Assembly (NCBI GenBank): GCA_017477805.1
Contig: JAFUUM010000083.1
Coordinates: forward strand, 1 to 18,631
Direction of reading: 5' to 3'
DNA from: Lachnospiraceae bacterium
GTDB lineage: Bacteria; Bacillota; Clostridia; Lachnospirales; Lachnospiraceae
Length of the DNA stretch: 18,631 nt
Shown: positions 6,774-13,187 of the stretch, piece by piece
Layout: every line of letters starts with the position of its first letter
Position numbering within the stretch: the stretch's first letter is position 1
Translations under genes and position numbers: made by a program
Notes under the pieces: model-generated
Told to the model about the DNA's origin: nothing
Databases searched by the model: none
Seen by the model: the letters and a program-made list of their open reading frames with translations, nothing else

Positions 6774-6800
6774 TGCGGAAGATGGGACTTGAACCCACAC
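6774..6800. other. Presumed attachment site at the 3' end of tRNA-Leu
   Basis: The element side (integrase, short repeats) stops at 6773 and the tRNA 3' acceptor arm and T-arm begin at 6774. Tyrosine integrases of this kind usually recombine within the last 15-50 bases of a tRNA gene and rebuild its 3' end, so the tRNA stays intact as seen here. The exact core cannot be set without the other junction; the right limit is approximate. Confidence 0.6.
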
Positions 6801-6857
6801 GATATTGCTATCACAAGATCCTTAGTCTTGCTCGTCTGCCAGTTCCGACACTTCCGC
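6774..6857 (-). tRNA. tRNA-Leu, anticodon AAG
   Basis: On the minus strand an 84-base tRNA folds with a perfect 7-bp acceptor stem (GCGGAAG with CTTCCGC), a class II variable arm (GATA with TATC), a normal T-arm around TTCAAGT, and an anticodon stem CAAGA/TCTTG enclosing the loop CTAAGGA. The anticodon is AAG (plus-strand 6821-6823), reading CUU; A34 is probably deaminated to inosine. The discriminator is A, and CCA is not encoded. This tRNA is the insertion site of the element. Its original downstream sequence has been displaced by the element, and no terminator follows it on the minus strand. Confidence 0.95.
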
Positions 6858-6886
6858 GTATTTTTGTGGTGTTTTCACGCCACGAA

Positions 6887-6899
6887 TGGTATGATACCA
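6887..6899. promoter_or_regulatory. 13-base palindrome over the divergent -10 region
   Basis: TGGTAT-G-ATACCA is a perfect palindrome that contains the tRNA -10 (TATCAT, minus strand) and a TATGAT that could serve as the -10 of the AraC gene on the plus strand. A protein bound here could control both directions. It is a candidate operator only; AraC proteins more often bind direct repeats. Confidence 0.4.
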
Positions 6900-6919
6900 C
6901 TGTGGGAGGTAAAAGTCAA
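6891..6919 (-). promoter_or_regulatory. Promoter of tRNA-Leu
   Basis: On the minus strand TTGACT (6914-6919) and TATCAT (6891-6896) are separated by exactly 17 bases, placing the transcription start about 27 bases before the tRNA 5' end. The first base of the -35 is also the A of the AraC gene's start codon on the other strand, so the two genes share control DNA. Confidence 0.75.
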
Positions 6920-7842
6920 TGCCAATTTCAAACTATCCTCAAAATGCTCCCGGCATCCTGAAAACCAGCTGGGATGCCTCCGCTACAGAGTTCCCTGTGA
7001 TCGTTGATTTTATTGAACTTAACAGGGTTATCATGCAGGCAAGATGGTATAAAGAAGTGGAATGTCTGCTGATCACGGAAGGCACAGTCAACCTCATTGC
7101 CGGAGAAAAAACTTATACCCTGGAAGCAGGCAGTGCTGCCGTCCTGGCCCCGGGGCTTGTACATATGTCCACTCCCGCGGACGAGAAAAAGAGGACTCTT
7201 TTTTACCGTGTTCTTTTTGATCCGGAGTTTTTGTTTAACTACGATGAGCCCTATCTGATGCTGAAGTATTGTAATCCTCTGTTGAATTCGCCGGATTTCA
7301 AGGTTCACCTTTTCCACAATGACCAGCCGGAAGATGCTACCGTCATGGACTTTTTGAACCGCGTCGTTGACATCAACCTGTCCCCGGATTTCGGCTATGA
7401 GCTTCAGACCAGAAGTTACCTGACCCACATCTGGATGATGCTGATCAAACGCATCGGTTTCCAGGCCACACGCCCGCCCAAGCGCTCCACCTTAAACGTG
7501 GACAACGCCAGGATGAAAGGGGCCATGTCCTATATCCAGGAGCATTATACGGAGCCACTGACCCTGGAAGAGATCGCTGACAGCGTCCACATCAGTAAGA
7601 GCGAATGCTGCCGCTGCTTTAAGCGCACGCTAAACCTTACGCCCTTTGAATATCTGATGAAATACCGGATCTTCGTTGCCTGCAAGCACATCGTAGACAA
7701 TCCGGACTTAAAGTCCTTTTCGGACCTGGGCTATTCCGTCGGTTTTAACTACTCCAGTTACTTTAATAAGATCTTCAAGAAATTCATGAACTGCACCCCC
7801 TCCGAGTACCGCAGACGCGTCCGGGAAGGCCAGGAGGTCTGA
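6919..7842 (+). CDS. AraC-family transcriptional regulator with cupin sensor domain
   Basis: The 307-residue protein has an N-terminal AraC-type cupin at about residues 25-105 (including EVECLLITEGTVNLIAGEK and VLAPGLVHMSTP) and a C-terminal double helix-turn-helix at about 200-300, with the signatures PLTLEEIADSVHISKSECCR and GYSVGFNYSSYFNKIFKKF. Such proteins usually bind a sugar or related small ligand and activate neighbouring catabolic genes. No transporter or sugar operon adjoins it; the nearest carbohydrate gene is the GH13 hydrolase about 4 kb away, so its target is not evident. The ATG at 6919 has GGGAGGT at 6904-6910. It is transcribed divergently from tRNA-Leu and convergently with the PFOR gene, with a terminator between. 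It is chromosomal, outside the mobile element. Confidence 0.9.
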   Translation: MPISNYPQNAPGILKTSWDASATEFPVIVDFIELNRVIMQARWYKEVECLLITEGTVNLIAGEKTYTLEAGSAAVLAPGLVHMSTPADEKKRTLFYRVLFDPEFLFNYDEPYLMLKYCNPLLNSPDFKVHLFHNDQPEDATVMDFLNRVVDINLSPDFGYELQTRSYLTHIWMMLIKRIGFQATRPPKRSTLNVDNARMKGAMSYIQEHYTEPLTLEEIADSVHISKSECCRCFKRTLNLTPFEYLMKYRIFVACKHIVDNPDLKSFSDLGYSVGFNYSSYFNKIFKKFMNCTPSEYRRRVREGQEV

Positions 7843-7891
7843 TATGATGTTCTTACCTGGGCCCGGTTGCCTCTCTTCATAAGCACAAGAA

Positions 7892-7921
7892 AAAGCCGCA
7901 GAGATCGCTCTCTGCGGCTTT
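7892..7921. terminator. Bidirectional intrinsic terminator
   Basis: A perfect 13-bp stem, AAAGCCGCAGAGA (7892-7904) with TCTCTGCGGCTTT (7909-7921), closes a TCGC loop. A-rich and T-rich flanks let it stop transcription both from the AraC gene (plus) and from the convergent PFOR gene (minus). Confidence 0.93.
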
Positions 7922-7944
7922 CTTTATCAAGATCTTAGCGGATC

Positions 7945-10900
7945 TTATTTGTTGTACAGTGCATCCAGTTTTGCAAGGTAAGCGATGTGCTCCTTTGCAT
8001 TGATCTGAGACTGCTCGTACAGCTTCTCTGCATTTGCAGGGTTTGCTTTTCTCAGGGACAGATAACGAACTTCGCCATCCAGGAATTCCTGATACTTATC
8101 AAACTCAGGATCAACCTTACTGTCAAGGATGAACTTCTTACCGGGCTCTGCAGCAGGATTGAAGCGGAACATGTTCCAGTAACCGAAATCAACGGCTCTC
8201 TTCTCTTCATCCATAACCTTAGCCATACCACCCTTGAACTTCAGACCATGGTTGATACAAGGAGCGTAGCAGATAACCAGGGAAGGTCCGGGATAAGCCT
8301 CAGCCTCAGCCAGTGCCTTCAGAGTCTGCTGCATGTTAGCACCCATAGCAACCTGTGCTACGTATACATAACCATAGCTCATAGCGATGGAAGCAAGGTC
8401 TTTCTGCTTAACCTGCTTACCGCCTGCAGCGAACTGTGCAACAGCACCGATAGGAGTAGCCTTGGAGGACTGACCGCCGGTGTTGGAGTAAACTTCGGTG
8501 TTTACAACCAGAACGTTGATATCCTTGCCGGATGCCAGAACGTGATCCAGACCGCCGAAGCCGATATCGAATGCCCATCCGTCACCACCGATGATCCACT
8601 GGGACTTCTTAGCAAGGAAGTCTTTGTTCTTAACGATGTACTTAGCAGCTTCGGAGGTGTTGCCACCCAGAGCAGCTACCAGAGCATCGCTGGCGGTACC
8701 GTTGGTAGCGCCTACGGAGAAGGTATCCAGCCAGTTCTGAGCTGCCTGCTTTTCAGCATCGCTGCCCTCAGCTGCGATCTTCTCAACCTGCTCTTTCAGA
8801 GCATCTCTCAGAGCGTTCTGAGCCAGAGTCATACCATAACCGAACTCAGCAGCATCTTCGAACAGGGAGTTATCCCATGCGGGACCCTGACCCTTAGCGT
8901 TAACGGTGTAAGGAGTGGAAGGTGAAGAGTTACCCCAGATGGAAGTACATCCGGTAGCGTTAGCGATGTACATACGATCGCCGAACAGCTGAGTAGCCAG
9001 CTTCACATAAGGAGTCTCGCCGCAGCCTGCGCATGCGCCGGAGAATTCCAGCAGAGGCTTCTTGAACTGAGAACCCTTGATGGTGGTCTCTTTGAACTTC
9101 TCAACAACTTCGGTCTTAACAGGCAGCTCGGCAGCGAAATCGAAGAACTTCTGCTCGTATTCGCTCTCTTCCAGAGGGCTCATCTTCAGAGTCTCGGAAG
9201 ACTTGTTGCCAAGACATACGTTTGCACAAGAACCGCAACCGGTACAATCCAGAGCGGAAACAACAACTGCGAACTTGTAACCAGCCATGCCGGTAAGTTC
9301 CTTGGTCTGCATACCCTCGGGTACCTTTGCAGCCTCTTCGTCGGTCAGAGCAACTGTTCTGATTGCAGCGTGAGGACATACCAGAGAACAGAAACCGCAC
9401 TCTACGCACTTCTCGGGATTCCAAACGGGAACGTTAACAGCAATGCCTCTCTTCTCGTATGCGGAAGAACCGGAAGGAGTGGAACCGTCTACATAAGGCA
9501 TGCACTCGGAAACTTTCAGAGTGTTACCTTCCTGAGCGTTAACCTTAGCCTGGATGTTGTTAACGAAGTCAATAACATCCTTGCGGGAACCTTCAGCCTT
9601 CTTGAAGTCAAGACCTTCATCCACAGCGTCCTTCCAGGACTCGGGGATCTCAACCTTGATCAGGTTCTTGGGATCAGCACCGGCATCGATAGCTGCCCAG
9701 TTCTTTTCTACAACGTCCTGACCCTTACGGCCGTAAGTCTTCTCTGCAGCGTCCTTCATGTACTTGATAGCCTCATCCTTGGGGATGATCTCAGTGATGG
9801 TGAAGAATGCGGACTGCAGAATGGTGTTGATTCTGGTGGGGCCCATGCCTACTTCTACGCCGATCTTGGAACCGTTCATGATGTAGAAGTTGATCTTGTG
9901 ATCATACATGAACTTCTTAACCTGGCCGGGGATTTCTTTCTCCAGCTCGTCAACGGTCCAAGGGCAGTTCAGCAGGAAAGATCCGCCGTCAACCAGTTCC
10001 TGAACCATGTTGAACTTTCTCATGTAAGAAGCCTTGTGGCAAGCTACGAAGTTAGCTTTGTGGATCAGGTAAGTAGACTTGATGGGCTTCTTACCGAATC
10101 TCAGGTGGGACATGGTCACACCGCCGGACTTCTTGGAGTCGTAATCGAAGTATGCCTGAGCATACATGTCGGTGTTGTCACCGATGATCTTGATGGAGTT
10201 CTTGTTAGCACCAACGGTACCGTCAGCGCCCAGACCCCAGAACTTACAGTTGGTGGTTCCTTCGGGAGTGGTAACCAGATCAGCACCTGCATCCAGGGAC
10301 AGATTGGTAACATCATCGAAGATACCGATGGTGAATTCGGGCTTCTTGTCGTTCTCGAATACAGCAACGATCTGGTTAGGAGTGGTATCCTTGGAACCCA
10401 GACCATAACGGCCGCAGAATACGGGAACGGACTCGAACTTGGTGCCCTTCAGAGCTGCGATAACATCCAGTGCCAGAGGCTCATGGAAGGAACCGGGCTC
10501 TTTGGTTCTGTCGAGAACTTCGATTCTCTTTACGGAATCGGGAAGAGCTGCAACCAGTGCCTTTGCGGAGAAAGGTCTGTACAGACGAACCTTGACAACA
10601 CCGACCTTCTTGCCCTGAGCGCTCAGGTAATCGATGGTCTCTTCGATGGTGTCGTTTACGGAACCCATAGCTACGATAACTACTTCTGCATCGGGTGCGC
10701 CGTAGTAGTTGAACAGCTTGTAGTCGGTACCGATCTTGGCGTTAACCTTGTCCATGTACTTCTGTACAATTTCAGGCAGCTCGTCGTATGCGGTGTTGCA
10801 GGTCTCTCTTGTCTGGAAGAAGATGTCAGGGTTCTGAGCGGAGCCCATCTGACGAGGGTGGTTGGGGTTTAATGCGTTGGCCTTGAACGCATCAATAGCC

Positions 10901-11496
10901 TCGTGGTTAACCATGTCATCCAGATCAGCGTAATCCCAAGCGTCGATCTTCTGGATCTCGTGGGAAGTACGGAAACCGTCAAAGAAGTTGATAAAGGGAA
11001 TTCTGCCTTCGATAGCAGCGCAGTAAGCTACGGGAGTAAGGTCCATAACTTCCTGTACGGAAGAGTCACACAGCATAGCTACACCGGTCTGACGGCAAGC
11101 ATATACGTCGGAGTGATCTCCAAAGATGTTCAGTGCGTGAGAAGCTACGCAACGAGCGGATACGTTGAATACACCGGGAAGTCTTTCACCGGCAACCTTA
11201 TACAGATCGGGGATCATCAACAGAAGACCCTGGGATGCGGTATAAGTGGAAGTCAGGGCACCTGCTACCAGGGAACCGTGTACGGCACCTGCAGCACCTG
11301 CTTCGGACTGCATCTCCGTGATCTGAACGGTGCGTCCAAAAATATTCTTCTTTCCGGCGTTAGCCCACTCATCTACATGCTCGGGCATAACAGATGAAGG
11401 GGTGATGGGATACATAGCTGCAACTTCGGTATACGCATAAGAAGCGTATGCAGCAGCTTCGTTACCATCCATAGTCATTTTCTTTCTGCTACTCAT
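7945..11496 (-). CDS. nifJ: Pyruvate:ferredoxin (flavodoxin) oxidoreductase
   Basis: This 1183-residue single-chain enzyme oxidises pyruvate with CoA to acetyl-CoA and CO2 and reduces ferredoxin; it is cytoplasmic and central to clostridial fermentation. Its length fits the fused homodimeric type. In order: N-terminal pyruvate-binding domain (YPITPSSVMPEHVDEWA, residues about 29-45), the second domain to about 400, the gamma-type domain and EKR linker (GRKGQDVVEKNW), two 4Fe-4S motifs (CVECGFCSLVCP near 695 and CTGCGSCANVC near 752), then the thiamine diphosphate domain with CAGCGETPY near 819, GDGWAFDIG near 970 and NTEVYSNTGGQSSKATP near 1000. The ATG at 11496 has AGGAGG upstream. It appears monocistronic, with its own promoter and terminator. 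Open frames on the opposite strand are artefacts of its biased codon use. Confidence 0.98.
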   Translation of the reverse strand: MSSRKKMTMDGNEAAAYASYAYTEVAAMYPITPSSVMPEHVDEWANAGKKNIFGRTVQITEMQSEAGAAGAVHGSLVAGALTSTYTASQGLLLMIPDLYKVAGERLPGVFNVSARCVASHALNIFGDHSDVYACRQTGVAMLCDSSVQEVMDLTPVAYCAAIEGRIPFINFFDGFRTSHEIQKIDAWDYADLDDMVNHEAIDAFKANALNPNHPRQMGSAQNPDIFFQTRETCNTAYDELPEIVQKYMDKVNAKIGTDYKLFNYYGAPDAEVVIVAMGSVNDTIEETIDYLSAQGKKVGVVKVRLYRPFSAKALVAALPDSVKRIEVLDRTKEPGSFHEPLALDVIAALKGTKFESVPVFCGRYGLGSKDTTPNQIVAVFENDKKPEFTIGIFDDVTNLSLDAGADLVTTPEGTTNCKFWGLGADGTVGANKNSIKIIGDNTDMYAQAYFDYDSKKSGGVTMSHLRFGKKPIKSTYLIHKANFVACHKASYMRKFNMVQELVDGGSFLLNCPWTVDELEKEIPGQVKKFMYDHKINFYIMNGSKIGVEVGMGPTRINTILQSAFFTITEIIPKDEAIKYMKDAAEKTYGRKGQDVVEKNWAAIDAGADPKNLIKVEIPESWKDAVDEGLDFKKAEGSRKDVIDFVNNIQAKVNAQEGNTLKVSECMPYVDGSTPSGSSAYEKRGIAVNVPVWNPEKCVECGFCSLVCPHAAIRTVALTDEEAAKVPEGMQTKELTGMAGYKFAVVVSALDCTGCGSCANVCLGNKSSETLKMSPLEESEYEQKFFDFAAELPVKTEVVEKFKETTIKGSQFKKPLLEFSGACAGCGETPYVKLATQLFGDRMYIANATGCTSIWGNSSPSTPYTVNAKGQGPAWDNSLFEDAAEFGYGMTLAQNALRDALKEQVEKIAAEGSDAEKQAAQNWLDTFSVGATNGTASDALVAALGGNTSEAAKYIVKNKDFLAKKSQWIIGGDGWAFDIGFGGLDHVLASGKDINVLVVNTEVYSNTGGQSSKATPIGAVAQFAAGGKQVKQKDLASIAMSYGYVYVAQVAMGANMQQTLKALAEAEAYPGPSLVICYAPCINHGLKFKGGMAKVMDEEKRAVDFGYWNMFRFNPAAEPGKKFILDSKVDPEFDKYQEFLDGEVRYLSLRKANPANAEKLYEQSQINAKEHIAYLAKLDALYNK

Positions 11497-11533
11497 TTTG
11501 TTTCCTCCTATTAGAATTTAAAGAGAATAGCTA

Positions 11534-11553
11534 ATACGCTAACGTATATTATA
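11534..11553 (-). promoter_or_regulatory. PFOR promoter -10 with inverted repeat at the start site
   Basis: On the minus strand a consensus TATAAT occupies 11548-11553, about 52 bases before the PFOR start codon. The -35 region is poor (GGAAAA at a 17-base spacer). The inverted repeat ATACG-CTAA-CGTAT (11534-11547) lies exactly where transcription should begin and could be an operator. It does not resemble the Rex redox-repressor site. The rest of 11497-11632 shows nothing further. Confidence 0.6.
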
Positions 11554-11632
11554 ACCGTGTTGGCATAAAGTTTTCCACCGTTTTTTGTTCTAATCTGACT
11601 TTTTTCTTGTTTGTATCACAAAAAGTACAAAA

Positions 11633-12943
11633 TCACCGCTCCATTTTCCAGAAACGGACGCTGTAACCGGGAAGAAGGCTTCCGCCTCCAAAGTCGTGGT
11701 CCTCTCCCGTAATGAGGTCCACGGCTTTTCCGCAGCCCGCATCAAAATGGGCCATGTAATCGCATTCCTCGGCATTGATGGCAACAAGAACCCGCTCGTG
11801 TTCGGAGCACCTTTCGAAGATACACTGCCTGTTGGTCAGAACCACGCTGCGGAAGGATCCGTAGTTTAACGCTTCCGATCCTTTCCGGGCTTTTGCCATG
11901 GCAGCGATGACATCCGTCAGATCATTCCACTCCGGTGCATCATAGCTGAGTCTCAGGGCCGGATCTCCGTCCTTCTTATCGCCCTTTGCCCCCCATTCAC
12001 TTCCATAGTACACGCAGGGGATCCCGGGCATGCCGAAGATCATGCCGTAGATCAGAGGCAGGTGGGCAGGGTTATTTAAGATGCTGGCCACCCTGGTGAC
12101 ATCGTGATTATCCACGAATGATAGCATGTGTTTTCCTTTGTAAAGAGTCCACTGTTCTGGCCCAAACTGGCGAAGGAGGGAGTGAATGATCTCAAACATG
12201 TTCATGCTGTTAAAGCTGGAATACAGTCCTTTATAACACTCGTAATTTGTCACCGACTGGAGCATCTCCTGATTCATGATCCGGTTATAGTCTCCGTGGA
12301 GCACTTCCCCGATGAGATAAAAATCGGGCTTCAATCCGTCCACATGGGACCTGAGTCTCCTTAAGAAATTCTGATCCAGGCAGTAGGCCACATCCAATCT
12401 CAGGCCGTCGATGTCAAATTCCTTTACCCACTGATCCACATGTTCAAAGATATGACTGATCACATCTTCGTTTTGAATATTGAGTTTTACCAGGTCAAAG
12501 TTCCCCTCCCAGCCTTCGTACCACAGGCCGTCGTTATAACAGGAATTTCCCTCCAGGGAGATATGGAACCAGCTCAGATACGGAGACTCATGGCGTTTTT
12601 GCAGCACATCCTGAAAAGCCCAGAACCCTCTTCCCACGTGATTGAACACACCGTCGAGGACAATTTTGATCCCGGCCTTATGGAGCGCCTTGCAGATCTT
12701 TACGAAATCCGCGTTGGTCCCAAGCCTCGTATCCACCTTGCCGAAGTCCCTGGTGTTGTACCCGTGGGTATCGGATTCAAAGAGCGGATTGAACAGTACC
12801 GTGGTCACACCCAGCTTCTGAAGATGAGGGATCCAGTCCTTGACCTTTAAGATCCTGTGCTGGAGTACCCCGTCATTTTCAAAAGGTGCTCCGCAAAATC
12901 CCAGGGGATAGATCTGATAAAAGATTCCTTCTTCTGCCCACAT
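11633..12943 (-). CDS. GH13 alpha-amylase-family glycoside hydrolase, cytoplasmic
   Basis: The 436-residue protein contains the four conserved GH13 regions: DGVFNH (97-102), GLRLDVA with nucleophile D184, GEV with acid/base E213, and FVDNHD with stabiliser D278. It has no signal peptide, so it should hydrolyse maltodextrins or cyclodextrins imported into the cytoplasm, like cyclomaltodextrinase or neopullulanase-type enzymes; the exact subfamily is not certain. At 436 residues it is shorter than typical neopullulanases (about 580), because the N-terminal beta-sandwich domain is missing and the barrel starts at once (EEGIFYQIYPLGF). A short C-terminal beta domain follows. Start at 12943 with GGAGG upstream. 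It lies upstream of PFOR in the same direction, but the 136-base gap with its own promoter argues for separate units. Confidence 0.92.
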   Translation of the reverse strand: MWAEEGIFYQIYPLGFCGAPFENDGVLQHRILKVKDWIPHLQKLGVTTVLFNPLFESDTHGYNTRDFGKVDTRLGTNADFVKICKALHKAGIKIVLDGVFNHVGRGFWAFQDVLQKRHESPYLSWFHISLEGNSCYNDGLWYEGWEGNFDLVKLNIQNEDVISHIFEHVDQWVKEFDIDGLRLDVAYCLDQNFLRRLRSHVDGLKPDFYLIGEVLHGDYNRIMNQEMLQSVTNYECYKGLYSSFNSMNMFEIIHSLLRQFGPEQWTLYKGKHMLSFVDNHDVTRVASILNNPAHLPLIYGMIFGMPGIPCVYYGSEWGAKGDKKDGDPALRLSYDAPEWNDLTDVIAAMAKARKGSEALNYGSFRSVVLTNRQCIFERCSEHERVLVAINAEECDYMAHFDAGCGKAVDLITGEDHDFGGGSLLPGYSVRFWKMER

Positions 12944-13005
12944 ATTGCGCCCTCCTTTCGGATATTTGCATCCACTTGTTCTCTTATTGGTTTACATAAT
13001 TTTGG

Positions 13006-13135
13006 TTGTCCACTTTTGACTGCGGTAGTTTCGAAGTGGGAACTTATACACATTGTCCACATGCCTCTGTGGATATTTCTGTCATTTTTCCCTGTCATCA
13101 TGCCATTTTTTGGCTTTTCGGATGAGTTATCCACA
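13006..13135. promoter_or_regulatory. Cluster of DnaA-box-like 9-mers in a 244-base gap
   Basis: The gap 12944-13187 carries TTGTCCACT (13006-13014), TTATACACA (13044-13052), TTGTCCACA (13053-13061, directly abutting), TGTGGATAT (13068-13076, a minus-strand site) and a perfect TTATCCACA (13127-13135). One is the DnaA consensus; the others differ at one or two positions. They lie upstream of the GH13 gene and beyond the 3' end of the helicase gene. CATATGAC/GTCATGTG (13134-13155) forms a hairpin overlapping the perfect box, and ATAAAACA/TGTTTTAT (13157-13184) forms another that may help end the helicase transcript. DnaA binding is inferred. Confidence 0.5.
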
Positions 13136-13187
13136 TATGACAGTCTCGTCATGTGAATAAAACAGGTCAAAAAACGTGTTTTATCTT

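Larger units (their letters stand above)
1..6774. mobile_element. Integrated mobilizable element, right part (left end outside window)
   Basis: The segment carries a tyrosine integrase ending 15 bases from the 3' end of a tRNA gene, a MobV-type relaxase, a CHC2 zinc-finger protein plus superfamily 3 helicase (replication-type module), and a minus-strand XRE regulator and sigma factor. An integrase abutting a tRNA 3' end is the classic arrangement for elements that insert into tRNA genes. No type IV secretion genes or coupling protein are visible, so within this window it looks mobilizable (IME-like) rather than self-transmissible; an ICE cannot be excluded because the left part is missing. 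I saw no second copy of the tRNA 3' end between 1 and 1440, so the other attachment site should lie further left. The call is inference from gene content; the right boundary is well supported. Confidence 0.85.

Noticed and set aside
9370..10872. Plus-strand open frame of 500 codons, plus similar ones at 7987-8925 and 10903-11397
   Set aside because: All are antisense to the PFOR gene and arise from its codon bias; their translations show no domain.
12944..13187. Chromosomal replication origin oriC
   Set aside because: DnaA-like boxes are present, but dnaA, dnaN, rpmH or other usual neighbours and an obvious AT-rich unwinding region are not. Kept only as a DnaA-box cluster.
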